NCBI RefSeq assembly: GCF_003024195.1
Contig: NZ_KZ679067.1
Location: forward strand, 1 to 64,000
Direction: 5' to 3'
Source: Streptomyces dioscori
GTDB taxonomy: Bacteria; Actinomycetota; Actinomycetes; Streptomycetales; Streptomycetaceae
DNA length: 64,000 nt
The translations under genes and the position numbers were made by a program. Position 1 is the stretch's first letter; each line of letters opens with the position of its first letter. A model generated the notes under the pieces. It was not told the DNA's origin. It did not search any database and saw only the letters and a list, made by a program, of their open reading frames with translations. This document shows, piece after piece, positions 51,328 through 60,188 of this stretch.

Positions 51328-52452
51328 CTACACGTAGCGTTCGAGGATCGACGACTCCGCCAACCGCGAAAGCCCCTCCCGTACGCTCCGCGCCCGCGCC
51401 TCCCCGACCCCGTCCACGGTCTGCAGGTCGTCCACGCTCGCGGCGAGCAGCTTCTGCAGCCCGCCGAAGTGCTCGACCAGCCGGTCGATGATCGCGCCGG
51501 GCAGCCGCGGCACCTTCGCCAGCAGCCGGAACCCGCGCGGCGACACCGCGGAGTCGAGCGCCTCGGGCGACCCGGTGTATCCCAACGCCCGCGCCACGGT
51601 GGGCATTTCGAGCAGCTCCGCATGGCTGAGCGCGTTCAGCTCGAACAGCGCCTCGTCCACCGTGCGGGACCGCTTCGCCGTCGGCTCGGGCACGTAGTCC
51701 CGTACGACGAGCTCCCGCTCGGGCTCGACCCCGGCGATCAGCTCGTCCAGCTGGAGGGAGAGCAGCCGCCCGTCCGTGCCCAGCTCCACCACGTACTCGG
51801 CGATCTCCGTGGCGATCCGGCGCACCATCTCCAGGCGCTGGGCCACCGCCGACACGTCCCGGACGGTGACCAGGTCCTCGATCTCCAGCGCGGACAGCGT
51901 GCCCGCGACCTCGTCGAGCCGCAGCTTGTACCGCTCCAGCGTGGCCAGCGCCTGGTTCGCGCGCGAGAGGATCGCGGCGGAGTCCTCCAGGACCCGCCGC
52001 TGCCCGTCCACGTACAGCGCGATCAGGCGCATGGACTGGGAGACGGAGACGACGGGGAAGCCGACCTGCTTGCTCACCCGGTCCGCCGTGCGGTGCCGTG
52101 TGCCCGTCTCCTCGGTGGGGATGGTCGGGTCGGGGACCAGCTGCACGCCGGCCCGCAGGATCTTCGTGATGTCCTTGTCCAGCACGATGCCGCCGTCGAG
52201 CTTGCACAGCTCGCGCAGCCGTGTCGCGGTGAACTCGACGTCCAGCACGAAACCGCCGCTGCACATCGCCTCGACGGTCTTGTCCCAGCCGAGCACGATG
52301 AGCCCGCCGGTGTTGCCGCGGAGGATGCGCTCCAGGCCGTCGCGCAGCCCGGTGCCGGGTGCCACAGCGCTGAGAGCCGTGCGCATCAGGCCATCGGTGC
52401 CGGAACTCCCGCCGGACTTGCCGGGAACTGCTGCCCGGTCGTTGGCTGCCAC
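51328..52452 (-). CDS. disA: DNA-integrity scanning diadenylate cyclase DisA
   Basis: DisA joins two ATP to c-di-AMP and slows on branched DNA. The 374-residue protein has the DAC domain at about residues 10-150, with LDGGIVLDKD (the usual DGA is DGG here) and the RHR motif TGTRHRTADRVSKQ. A long helical spine and a C-terminal helix-hairpin-helix DNA-binding region (LQTVDGVGEARARSV) follow. The GTG at 52452 is preceded by GGAGGAG. It lies 71 nt after radA on the same strand, and the two are often neighbours. Confidence 0.95.
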   Translation of the reverse strand: MAANDRAAVPGKSGGSSGTDGLMRTALSAVAPGTGLRDGLERILRGNTGGLIVLGWDKTVEAMCSGGFVLDVEFTATRLRELCKLDGGIVLDKDITKILRAGVQLVPDPTIPTEETGTRHRTADRVSKQVGFPVVSVSQSMRLIALYVDGQRRVLEDSAAILSRANQALATLERYKLRLDEVAGTLSALEIEDLVTVRDVSAVAQRLEMVRRIATEIAEYVVELGTDGRLLSLQLDELIAGVEPERELVVRDYVPEPTAKRSRTVDEALFELNALSHAELLEMPTVARALGYTGSPEALDSAVSPRGFRLLAKVPRLPGAIIDRLVEHFGGLQKLLAASVDDLQTVDGVGEARARSVREGLSRLAESSILERYV

Positions 52453-52523
52453 TGCACTCCTCCGGTCGCAGGCTTTTTAGGGGCGCCCTCGGTTCGTACG
52501 GACGGGCGAGACCTGGGCAAAGT

Positions 52524-53933
52524 CTACCGGCGCTCTTCCTCGTCCCGTGGGGCGTCTCGCCGACGCGACCGCGGGAGGACCCGGAGCGCGTCCCCCATGT
52601 CGGCGACTTCCAGGACCTTCATACCCGGAGGGATCTTGCCCGGGTCGCTCGGAACAAGGGCGTGGGTGAAGCCCAGACGGTGAGCTTCGGCGAGTCTGCG
52701 CTGGACGCCCGTGACCCGTCTGACCTCGCCCGCGAGCCCCACTTCGCCGATCGCGACGAGGTTCTGCGGGAGCGGGGTGTCGCTCGCCGCACTGGCCAGC
52801 GCGAGCGCGATCGCGAGGTCCGCGGCGGGCTCGGACAGTTTCACGCCACCGACCGTCGCGGTGTAGATGTCCCGCTTCCCGAGGGCGCTGATCCGGCCGC
52901 GCTGCTCCAGGACGGCGAGCATCATCTGGACGCGGGAGGTCTCCAGACCGGAGGTCGTACGCCGCGGCGTGGGGATCTGGGTGTCGACGGTGAGCGCCTG
53001 CACCTCGGCCACCAGCGGGCGGCGGCCTTCGAGGGTGACGGTCAGACATGTGCCGGGGACGGGCTCGGCGCGGCGGGTGAGGAAGAGACCGGAGGGGTCG
53101 GTGAGCCCGGTGATCCCCTCGTCGTGCAGCTCGAAGCAGCCGACCTCGTCCGTGGTGCCGTACCGGTTCTTGACGCCTCGTACGAGACGCAGGCGCGCGT
53201 GCCGGTCGCCCTCGAAGCTCAGGACGACGTCCACCAGGTGCTCCAGGAGACGTGGTCCCGCGATGGCGCCGTCCTTGGTGACGTGGCCGACCAGGAGGGT
53301 GGCCATGCCGCGCTCCTTGGAGGCACGGATCAGGGCCCCGGCCACCTCGCGGACCTGGGACATGCCGCCGGGGGCGCCGTCGATCTCCGGAGAGGCCACC
53401 GTCTGTACGGAGTCGACGATGAGCAGGGACGGCTTCACCGCGTCCAGATGGCCGAGGACCGCCGACAGATCGGTCTCGGCCGCCAGGAAGAGGTTGTCGT
53501 CGATCGCCTTGATGCGGTCGGCGCGCAGCCGGACCTGGCTCGCCGACTCCTCACCCGTGATGTAGAGCGTGCGGTGCTCGTCGCTCGCCGCCTTGGCCGC
53601 CACGTCCAGCAGCAGCGTGGACTTGCCGACGCCCGGCTCGCCCGCCACGAGCACCACCGCGCCCGGTACGAGTCCGCCGCCGAGCACGCGGTCCAGTTCG
53701 GGCACACCCGTGGAGCGGGCGGTCGCCTGCCGGCCGTCGACCTGGCCGATGGGCAGCGCGTTCGTGGTGACGCGGCCGGGGGCCGTCGTGCGCACCGCGG
53801 GCGCGCCGTACTCCTCGACCGTCCCCCAGGCCTGGCACTCGGAGCAGCGGCCGAGCCACTTGGCCGTCTGCCAGCCGCACTCGGTGCAGCGGTAGGACGG
53901 CCGGTCCTTCGCGGTCTTCGTACGGGCAGCCAT
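52524..53933 (-). CDS. radA: DNA repair protein RadA
   Basis: RadA is a RecA-like ATPase that drives branch migration in recombination. The 469-residue protein has an N-terminal C4 zinc finger (CTECGWQ and CSECQAW), Walker A GEPGVGKST near residue 90, and the KNRYG motif (KNRFG in most) near 250. A C-terminal Lon-like domain contains LPQNLVAIGEVGLAGEVR. The start ATG at 53933 has TACGGT 7 nt upstream on this strand, so the mRNA is probably leaderless. disA follows in the same direction. Confidence 0.95.
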   Translation of the reverse strand: MAARTKTAKDRPSYRCTECGWQTAKWLGRCSECQAWGTVEEYGAPAVRTTAPGRVTTNALPIGQVDGRQATARSTGVPELDRVLGGGLVPGAVVLVAGEPGVGKSTLLLDVAAKAASDEHRTLYITGEESASQVRLRADRIKAIDDNLFLAAETDLSAVLGHLDAVKPSLLIVDSVQTVASPEIDGAPGGMSQVREVAGALIRASKERGMATLLVGHVTKDGAIAGPRLLEHLVDVVLSFEGDRHARLRLVRGVKNRYGTTDEVGCFELHDEGITGLTDPSGLFLTRRAEPVPGTCLTVTLEGRRPLVAEVQALTVDTQIPTPRRTTSGLETSRVQMMLAVLEQRGRISALGKRDIYTATVGGVKLSEPAADLAIALALASAASDTPLPQNLVAIGEVGLAGEVRRVTGVQRRLAEAHRLGFTHALVPSDPGKIPPGMKVLEVADMGDALRVLPRSRRRDAPRDEEERR

Positions 53934-53940
53934 GACACGA

Positions 53941-53946
53941 ACCGTA
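53941..53946 (-). promoter_or_regulatory. -10 box of predicted leaderless radA transcript
   Basis: On the minus strand TACGGT is followed by 7 nt and the ATG at 53933. Confidence 0.5.
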
Positions 53947-54150
53947 ACCGCCGCCACTGACAGAGCCGTGACGGCCTGTTCGGCGGGCGGTGCCGATAAC
54001 GGGGCAGCTTGCGCAAACCGGCCGCTTTTCCGTGCCGGTGCGACAGGGACACGACACGGAATACAGGTCCCCCGCCCTCATTTGAGGGATCGTTTCACCC
54101 GTATGGATTAAATGTGCTCAAGCAGGGAGAAGGGCCCACCACAAGGCACC

Positions 54151-54156
54151 TACGGT
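54151..54156 (+). promoter_or_regulatory. -10 box of predicted leaderless sigma-fusion gene
   Basis: TACGGT is followed by 7 nt and GTG 54164; it favours GTG 54164 over ATG 54167. Confidence 0.5.
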
Positions 54157-54163
54157 CGCACGG

Positions 54164-56308
54164 GTGATGAGCAGCAGTCCCGAGACCTCGACCCGCACCA
54201 CCGGCGCACACCGGGCGCACCGTGAGGCGCGCGACCGGGGCGCGGCGCGCACGGTGGCACAGTGCCCGCCGACCCGTTACGAGCCGTACCTGGACGGCCT
54301 GTTCACCTACTGTCTGTCCGTCCTGTGCGACCACGACACGGCGACCGCCGCCCTCGGCGACGTCCTCGCCCTCGCCGAGCGCCGCGGCCATCGTGGCCGC
54401 GAGACGCCCGACGACCGCAGGGCCTGGCTGTACGCGCTGGCCCGCTGGTCCTGTCTGCGCAAGCTCGCCGAGGCCAGGCAGAGGCGTCATGGCGCCGGCG
54501 GCGCCCATGCGTCCGGCCGGTCCGGAGACGGCACCGCCCGCCCGGACGGCCGTTCCACCGACTCGCGCCCGGACGGCCGTTCCACCGACTCGCGCGCGGA
54601 CGGCCGTTCCGCCGGCCTCCGCCCGGAGGACGGCACCGGCCCGCGCGCGGAGGGCCGGATGGGCGCCCGCGCGGAGGGCGGCACGGTCGGCCCGAACGCG
54701 GAAGCCCGGTTCGAGGGAGCCCGGTTCGAGGGGGCTCGTGCCGCCGGCCGCGGCACCGTTCCCGCGGGCCCGGGACGTACCGGCGGCGGGGCCGGTGCAC
54801 GCGTCGGCGGGCCGACCGGCGAAGGCGCCGGTGCGCGCGCCGGTCAGCTCTCCGGCGACCGGGGCGGCGACCGGACCGCCGACCTCCTCGCCGACACCGA
54901 CGCCGACGCCGATGTGGACGCCGATGCGGACGCCGAGAAGGACCGGCGTCGTCGCGAACTCGCCCTGCTGGCCTGGCCGGAGGCCGCCGGTACGACGCCC
55001 GAACAGCGCGAGGCACTCGAACTCGCCGTACGCCACCAGCTCGCCGCGCACGAGGTCGCCGCCGTCCTCGGCACCGACCCGGTGGCCGCCCGGGAGCTCC
55101 TCGCCGCGGGCGCCTGCGAGGTCGAGCGCACGCGCGCGGCCCTGGCCGTCGTCGAGACCGGCAACTGTCCCGGCGTGACCCGGCTCACCGGCGACAACCG
55201 CCTCGTCCTCAGCGCGGCCCTGCGCCGCGAACTGGTCCGGCACGTCGACGACTGCCCGCGCTGCCGCCGGACCGCCGAGCGCGCGGGCCCCGGCTCCTGG
55301 CCCGGCACCAGCGTCACACCCGCCGCGCTGCCCGTACTCGAAGCCCCGCGCGCGGCCCTCCACAAGGCGATGACGCACCTCCCGCGCGCGCGGGGCGGCG
55401 GTCCGCGCTTCGACCGGCGCGGATTCCCGATGGACCCCAAGGACCACGCGGCCCGTCGTGACCGGCTCCGCGCGCGTGCCGTCACGACCACGGTCGTCGC
55501 CACCGTCGTGGCGGCCCCCGTGCTCGCCCTGTGGGCGGCCTACCGGGGGGCGCCCCTCATCGGTGAGGGCTCCGACGGCCGGCCGGTCACCGCGAACGAG
55601 GCGCAGGGCTCCGAGGAACTCGACGGCGAGGCGTCCGGCTACGAGAACGCGGGCAACGCCCGTACGCGGCCCGGCTCCCGCTTCACCCCGCGCAGCGGCT
55701 CGTCCGACGTCTCCGTGGAGGTCGTCAGCGTGGCGCCGGGGCGCGAGAGCGGGCTGGCCGTCGCGGCCCACTCCGACGGCGACACGACACTGATCACCCT
55801 CACGGCGACCGGCGACTCGGCGGTCCGCTGGTCGGCGCGGACCGGGGCGTCCTGGCTCTACCTGAGCCAGTCGTCCGGGACGCTGGAACCGGGGGAGTCG
55901 CTGACGATCAAGGTGTACGTCGATCATCTGCGGGAGCCGAACGGGGCGTGGAGCGCGCGGGTCGCGGTCGGGCCTGCGGGGGCGGTGGTCACGATCGGCG
56001 GGTACGGGACCGCGGGGCCTTCGGGGCCGGGGCCTCGGCCGGATCCGCCTTCGCCGGGTGAGCCCGGGCCGTCGGATCCCGGGCCCGGGCCTGGACCTGG
56101 GCCTGGACCTGGACCTGGGCCTGGACCTGGACCATCGGATCCGGGGCCCGGGCCCGAGCCGACGCCGTCCGGGCCGTCGCCGTCCGATCCCGGGCCGTCC
56201 GAGCCCGGGCCGGAGCCGACGCCGTCCGGGCCGGGGTCGGCGGATCCGGAGCCTGAGCCTCCGCCGGGCTCCTCCGGAGAGGGTGAGCCGAGTCCGTCGG
56301 GGAGTTGA
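54164..56308 (+). CDS. Membrane-tethered ECF sigma / zinc anti-sigma fusion with BACON domain
   Basis: In this 714-residue protein five parts follow each other. First is a sigma region 2-like helix set (about 40-110, RYEPYLDGLFTYCLSVL, DDRRAWLYALARWSCLRKL). Second is a disordered Arg/Gly/Asp insertion with short repeats (RPDGRSTDS). Third is a sigma region 4-like helix-turn-helix (TTPEQREALELAVRHQLAAHE, VAAVLGTDPVAARELLAAGA). Fourth is a zinc anti-sigma-type motif HVDDCPRC (H-x3-C-x2-C) with an upstream Cys. Fifth, a membrane helix near 439-461 leads to an outer BACON-like domain (about 515-605, WLYLSQSSGTLEPGESLTIKV) and a Gly-Pro tail. The layout suggests a membrane sigma factor held by its own anti-sigma part, like the ECF52 group. 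Promoters controlled by it cannot be read here. Confidence 0.8.
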   Translation: MMSSSPETSTRTTGAHRAHREARDRGAARTVAQCPPTRYEPYLDGLFTYCLSVLCDHDTATAALGDVLALAERRGHRGRETPDDRRAWLYALARWSCLRKLAEARQRRHGAGGAHASGRSGDGTARPDGRSTDSRPDGRSTDSRADGRSAGLRPEDGTGPRAEGRMGARAEGGTVGPNAEARFEGARFEGARAAGRGTVPAGPGRTGGGAGARVGGPTGEGAGARAGQLSGDRGGDRTADLLADTDADADVDADADAEKDRRRRELALLAWPEAAGTTPEQREALELAVRHQLAAHEVAAVLGTDPVAARELLAAGACEVERTRAALAVVETGNCPGVTRLTGDNRLVLSAALRRELVRHVDDCPRCRRTAERAGPGSWPGTSVTPAALPVLEAPRAALHKAMTHLPRARGGGPRFDRRGFPMDPKDHAARRDRLRARAVTTTVVATVVAAPVLALWAAYRGAPLIGEGSDGRPVTANEAQGSEELDGEASGYENAGNARTRPGSRFTPRSGSSDVSVEVVSVAPGRESGLAVAAHSDGDTTLITLTATGDSAVRWSARTGASWLYLSQSSGTLEPGESLTIKVYVDHLREPNGAWSARVAVGPAGAVVTIGGYGTAGPSGPGPRPDPPSPGEPGPSDPGPGPGPGPGPGPGPGPGPSDPGPGPEPTPSGPSPSDPGPSEPGPEPTPSGPGSADPEPEPPPGSSGEGEPSPSGS
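56090..56140 (+). repeat. Pro-Gly tract repeats in the sigma-fusion gene
   Basis: Alternating GGGCCTGGACCT-type units encode a run of Gly-Pro, which extends to the Pro-rich C-terminus. Repeat length is a multiple of three. Confidence 0.75.
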
Positions 56309-56361
56309 ACGCTTCCGCTCCCGCGGGTGGGGATTCGGCCGCGGGTCCGTCGTGGCTGGTC

Positions 56362-56450
56362 GCGCCGTTCCCCGCGCCCCTTGGGGGTGCGGGGGTACGG
56401 CTTTCGACTGCGGGTCCGGTCGTGGCTGGTCGCGCAGTTCCCCGCGCCCC
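56362..56450 (+). repeat. Two dispersed core repeats between convergent genes
   Basis: Forward copies lie at 56362-56380 (one mismatch) and 56432-56450, both preceded by the GGTCCG-TCGTGGCTGGTC flank. Confidence 0.85.
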
Positions 56451-56467
56451 TTACGGGGCGCTGCCCC

Positions 56468-57343
56468 TCACGCGCGGTGGGGTGGGTCCGCCGGGTGGGG
56501 GGCCAGGAGGGGGAGTTGGGAGGCCAGGCGTTCCTCGCAGAGGTTCACCAGGCGGTCGTAGCCCGACTTGCCCATCAGTTCGATCAGTTCCGGGCGGTAC
56601 GAGACGTAGACCGGGTCTCCCGCGCCGTGGGCGGACGTCGCCGACGTGCACCACCAGTGCAGGTCGTGCCCGCCAGGACCCCACCCGCGGCGGTCGTACT
56701 CGCCGATCGAGACCTGCAGCACCCGCGTGTCGTCGGGCCGGTCGATCCACTCGTACGTCCGCCGGACCGGGAGCTGCCAGCAGACGTCCGGCTTGGTCTC
56801 CAGGGGCTCGCGGCCCTCCTTGACGGCCAGGATGTGCAGCGAGCACCCCATGCCGCCGGCGAAACCGGGGCGGTTCTGGAAGATGCAGGACCCCTGGTAC
56901 GGGCGTGTCTGCCGGTCCCCGTCCTCGTCCTGCGAGACCCAGCCGGTCGCGGTCCCCACGTCGTGGTGCTGCCAGATGTCCGGCGTGAGCCTCGCCACGT
57001 GACCGGCCACGCGCTTCTCGTCGTCCTCGTCCGAGAAGTGGGCACCCAGCGTGCAGCATCCGTCGTCCGCGCGGCCCGCCTGGATCCCCTGGCAGCCGCT
57101 TCCGAAGATGCAGTTCCAGCGAGAGGTCAGCCATGTCAGATCGCAGCGGAAGATCTGCTCGTCGTCGGCCGGATCCGGGAACTCCACCCACGCACGTGCG
57201 AAGTCGAGCCCCTTCTCGTCGCCCTTCGGGGCTTTCGGAAGCTTTCCGGGCTTGGACGGCTTCACCCGAAGCGCGTCCTTCGCGGGCCCTGCGGCGGAAT
57301 CCTTGGCCGATTTGTCGCTCTTCGCCTTTTTCGTCTTTGGCAC
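56468..57343 (-). CDS. Cys-rich conserved protein (DUF3109-like), function unknown
   Basis: The 291-residue protein begins with a Lys/Ala-rich tail (TKKAKSDKSAKDSAAG). The core carries many cysteines with spacing like CDLTW...NCIFGSGCQG...DGCC, and later SCIFQ, GCSLH, VCWQL and WWCTS. This looks like an iron-sulfur or zinc-binding family (DUF3109/YkgJ-like), but I cannot assign the metal. A GTG start at 57343 has TACTCT 6 nt upstream. It is divergent from the Ppx/GppA gene with 71 nt between starts, both apparently leaderless. Confidence 0.8.
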   Translation of the reverse strand: MPKTKKAKSDKSAKDSAAGPAKDALRVKPSKPGKLPKAPKGDEKGLDFARAWVEFPDPADDEQIFRCDLTWLTSRWNCIFGSGCQGIQAGRADDGCCTLGAHFSDEDDEKRVAGHVARLTPDIWQHHDVGTATGWVSQDEDGDRQTRPYQGSCIFQNRPGFAGGMGCSLHILAVKEGREPLETKPDVCWQLPVRRTYEWIDRPDDTRVLQVSIGEYDRRGWGPGGHDLHWWCTSATSAHGAGDPVYVSYRPELIELMGKSGYDRLVNLCEERLASQLPLLAPHPADPPHRA

Positions 57344-57349
57344 CCGTCC

Positions 57350-57355
57350 AGAGTA
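57350..57355 (-). promoter_or_regulatory. -10 box of predicted leaderless Cys-rich gene
   Basis: On the minus strand TACTCT is followed by 6 nt and GTG 57343. Confidence 0.45.
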
Positions 57356-57401
57356 AGTCGCTCACGACCACTCCGGGGACGGCCGAGGGGCCCGGGCGCA
57401 G

Positions 57402-57407
57402 TAGCGT
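57402..57407 (+). promoter_or_regulatory. -10 box of predicted leaderless ppx-type gene
   Basis: TAGCGT is followed by 7 nt and ATG 57415. Confidence 0.5.
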
Positions 57408-57414
57408 GCCGTAC

Positions 57415-58347
57415 ATGAGACTCGGTGTCCTGGACGTGGGTTCGAACACGGTGCACCTGCTGGTGGTGGATGCGCACCCCGGCGCGCGCCCGCTGCCCGC
57501 GCATTCGCACAAGGCGGAGCTGCGGCTCGCCCAGCTTCTGGACGACAGCGGCGCGATCGACTCCGTGGGCGTCGACAAACTCATCGCAGTCGTCCAGGAG
57601 GCGCTGGAGGCCGCCGAGGACAAGGGCGTCGAGGATCTGCTGCCGTTCGCGACCTCCGCGGTGCGTGAGGCCAGCAACGCCGACGAGGTGCTGGCCCGGG
57701 TGCGCGAGGAGACCGGTGTGGAGCTCCAGGTCCTCACCGGCGCGGAGGAGGCCCGGCTCACCTTCCTCGCCGCCCGACGCTGGTTCGGCTGGTCCGCCGG
57801 GAAACTGCTCGTCCTGGACATCGGCGGCGGTTCGCTGGAGATCGCGTACGGGATAGACGAGGAGCCCGACGCGACGGCCTCGCTGCCGCTCGGCGCGGGC
57901 CGGCTGACCGCGGGCTGGCTGCCGACCGACCCGGCGGACCCGGCGGACATAAAGGCCCTGCGCCGCCATGTGCGGGCCCAGATCGCCCGTACGGTCGGGG
58001 AGTTCAGCCGGTTCGGGGCTCCCGACCACGTGGTCGCCACCTCCAAGACCTTCAAGCAGCTCGCCCGGCTCGCGGGTGCCGCCCGCTCGGTCGACGGCCT
58101 GTACGTCCAGCGCGAGCTCAAGCGCCGGTCCCTGGAGGACTGGGTCCCGCGCCTGGCCTCCATGACGACCGCCGAACGCGCGGAACTCCCCGGAGTCTCC
58201 GAGGGCCGTGCCGCCCAGCTCCTCGCCGGCGCGGTGGTGGCCGAGGGCGCGATGGACCTCTTCGGAGTGGAAACAGTAGAAATCTGCCCCTGGGCCCTGA
58301 GGGAGGGCGTAATCCTCCGAACCCTGGACCAGATGCCCCCCCAATAA
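57415..58347 (+). CDS. Ppx/GppA-family phosphatase
   Basis: The 310-residue ASKHA-fold protein starts MRLGVLDVGSNTVHLLVVDA, the phosphate-1 loop. The LLVLDIGGGSLEIAYG phosphate-2 motif lies near residue 140. It lacks the extra C-terminal domain of long Ppx proteins, matching short actinobacterial Ppx/GppA enzymes that cut polyphosphate or pppGpp. A TAGCGT box 7 nt upstream of the ATG sets the start. Downstream, two reverse core repeats separate it from the next gene. Confidence 0.9.
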   Translation: MRLGVLDVGSNTVHLLVVDAHPGARPLPAHSHKAELRLAQLLDDSGAIDSVGVDKLIAVVQEALEAAEDKGVEDLLPFATSAVREASNADEVLARVREETGVELQVLTGAEEARLTFLAARRWFGWSAGKLLVLDIGGGSLEIAYGIDEEPDATASLPLGAGRLTAGWLPTDPADPADIKALRRHVRAQIARTVGEFSRFGAPDHVVATSKTFKQLARLAGAARSVDGLYVQRELKRRSLEDWVPRLASMTTAERAELPGVSEGRAAQLLAGAVVAEGAMDLFGVETVEICPWALREGVILRTLDQMPPQ

Positions 58348-58362
58348 CCCCGGGCCCCCTAA

Positions 58363-58455
58363 GGGGCGCGAGGAACGGCGCGAGCAACCCCCGACGGCGG
58401 GTCAGCCAACACACAACCGCACCCCCCACCCCCTAAGGGGCGCGGGGAACGGCGC
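58363..58455. repeat. Two dispersed core repeats, reverse orientation
   Basis: Copies lie at 58363-58381 (two mismatches) and 58437-58455 (one mismatch). They are each preceded by CCCCTAAG so the repeat can fold with it. Confidence 0.8.
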
Positions 58456-58590
58456 GACAAGCCCCCACCGAACCCGCACCCGCCCACCAAGCCCGCGCCC
58501 GCACCCACGCACCGAACCTGCCCACCCCCCAGCAGGGGTCGACCCCCGGCCAATCAACCCCACCCCGCCACACCCGACGAACCCACCCCG

Positions 58591-58596
58591 TAACCT
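58591..58596 (+). promoter_or_regulatory. -10 box of predicted leaderless isomerase-type gene
   Basis: TAACCT is followed by 6 nt and GTG 58603. Confidence 0.5.
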
Positions 58597-58602
58597 GTCC
58601 CC

Positions 58603-59427
58603 GTGGCAGAACCAGTCGTGCGCATCCCGGATGCGAAGGTCGCCCTGTCCACGGCCTCCGTCTATCCGGAGTCGACAGCGACGGCCTTCGAGATCGCCGC
58701 ACGCCTCGGCTACGACGGCGTCGAGGTCATGGTGTGGACCGACCCGGTCAGCCAGGACATCGAAGCCCTGCGCCGCCTCAGCGACTACCACCACATCCCG
58801 ATCCTCGCCGTACACGCCCCCTGCCTGCTCATCACCCAGCGCGTCTGGTCCACCGACCCGTGGATCAAACTCCAGCGCGCCCGGTCGGCGGCCGAGAGGC
58901 TCGGGGCGAGCACGGTCGTCGTACACCCCCCCTTCCGCTGGCAGCGCCAGTACTCCCGTGACTTCGTCACCGGAATCTGGCAGATGGCCAACGAGACGGA
59001 CGTACGATTCGCCGTCGAAAACATGTACCCCTGGCGTTACCGCGATCGCGAGATGCTCGCGTACGCACCCGACTGGGACGTGACGAAGGACGACTACCGC
59101 CACTTCACGATCGATCTGAGCCACACCGCGACGGCCCGCACGGACGCGCTCCAGATGATCGACCGCATGAGCGACCGCCTCGGCCACGTCCACCTCGCCG
59201 ACGGCAGCGGCTCCATCAAGGACGAGCACCTGGTCCCCGGCCGCGGCACCCAGCCCTGCGCCGAACTGCTCGAACGCCTCGCCCTGTCCGGCTACGACGG
59301 CCATGTCGTCATCGAGGTCAACACCCGCCGCGCCATGTCGAGCGCCGAGCGCGAGGCCGATCTCGCGGAGGCCCTCGCCTTCACCCGCCTCCACCTGGCC
59401 TCGGCGGTCCGGGTCCCGCGTACATGA
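58603..59427 (+). CDS. Sugar-phosphate isomerase/epimerase-fold (xylose-isomerase-like TIM barrel) protein
   Basis: The 274-residue protein has the AP endonuclease family 2 / IolE-type barrel: YDGVEVMVWTD near residue 40, HAPCLL, VVHPPFRWQRQYSRDF, FAVENMYPW, FTIDLSHTAT, and GHVHLADGSGSIKDEHLVPGRGT, in which His, Asp and Glu bind the metal. The exact sugar or inositol substrate is not visible. The stop overlaps the next gene in ATGA, so it is translationally coupled to a TetR regulator. Confidence 0.88.
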   Translation: MAEPVVRIPDAKVALSTASVYPESTATAFEIAARLGYDGVEVMVWTDPVSQDIEALRRLSDYHHIPILAVHAPCLLITQRVWSTDPWIKLQRARSAAERLGASTVVVHPPFRWQRQYSRDFVTGIWQMANETDVRFAVENMYPWRYRDREMLAYAPDWDVTKDDYRHFTIDLSHTATARTDALQMIDRMSDRLGHVHLADGSGSIKDEHLVPGRGTQPCAELLERLALSGYDGHVVIEVNTRRAMSSAEREADLAEALAFTRLHLASAVRVPRT

Positions 59428-60038
59428 CCGCCGCCACCCCGCGCCGCCGGGGACGCCCTTCCCGTACGGACGCGCAGGACACTCCCGCGGCCCGCGACCG
59501 CATCCTGGCGGCGGCCCGCGAGGAGTTCGCGGAACGGGGCTTCGAGAAGACCTCCATGCGTGCCATCGCGAAGGCGGCGGACGTGGACTCGGCACTCGTA
59601 CATCACTACTTCGGTACGAAGGAGCAGGTTTTCGAGGCGTCCATCGAGGTCGCCATCGGCCCCCTGCTGAGCGCGCCCGGCTCGGTCGGCGAGGGCCCCC
59701 TCGACGGCGTGGGCGAACGGCTGGCCCGCTTCTTCTTCGGCGTCTGGGAGAACCCGGCCACCCGCAAGGCCCTCCTCGCGATCGTCCGCTCCGCCGTGAA
59801 CAACGAGACCGCGGCCGGCGTCTTCCGCCGTCTGATCTCCGCCCAGCTGCTGCGCCGCGTCGCCCTCCAGCTGAACCTCCCGGACGCCGAACTGCGCGCG
59901 GAACTGGCCGCCGCGCAACTCGTCGGTATCGCGATGCTCCGTTACGTGATCAAGGTCGAGCCCTTGGCGTCGGCGGACCCGGAACAGATCATCAACCGGG
60001 TGGCCCCGGTGATCCAGTCCCACCTGACAGCCCCATGA
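59424..60038 (+). CDS. TetR-family regulator
   Basis: The 204-residue protein has a TetR helix-turn-helix (RDRILAAAREEFAERGFEK, then SMRAIAKAADVDSALVHHYF) and a C-terminal ligand domain. It is translationally coupled to the isomerase-type gene before it, so it may control that gene. It has no separate promoter visible and is followed by a 150-nt gap to ilvD. Confidence 0.9.
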   Translation: MTAATPRRRGRPSRTDAQDTPAARDRILAAAREEFAERGFEKTSMRAIAKAADVDSALVHHYFGTKEQVFEASIEVAIGPLLSAPGSVGEGPLDGVGERLARFFFGVWENPATRKALLAIVRSAVNNETAAGVFRRLISAQLLRRVALQLNLPDAELRAELAAAQLVGIAMLRYVIKVEPLASADPEQIINRVAPVIQSHLTAP

Positions 60039-60188
60039 CCCCCTGAGCAGGGGCGCGGCCCCGCTCCGTGCCCCGCGCACCCCTCAAAGCCCGAGACGAC
60101 AATCCCGCATACCGGACACCACGTCCAAACCCTGGATGCCGGGCGTACGCTCGACAGCAGTCAACACTCTCCGAAGGAGCGAGCGGCC

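Noticed and set aside
60039..60188. A leader peptide with Ile, Leu or Val codons before ilvD
   Set aside because: No short frame with a run of such codons and no attenuator pair was found.
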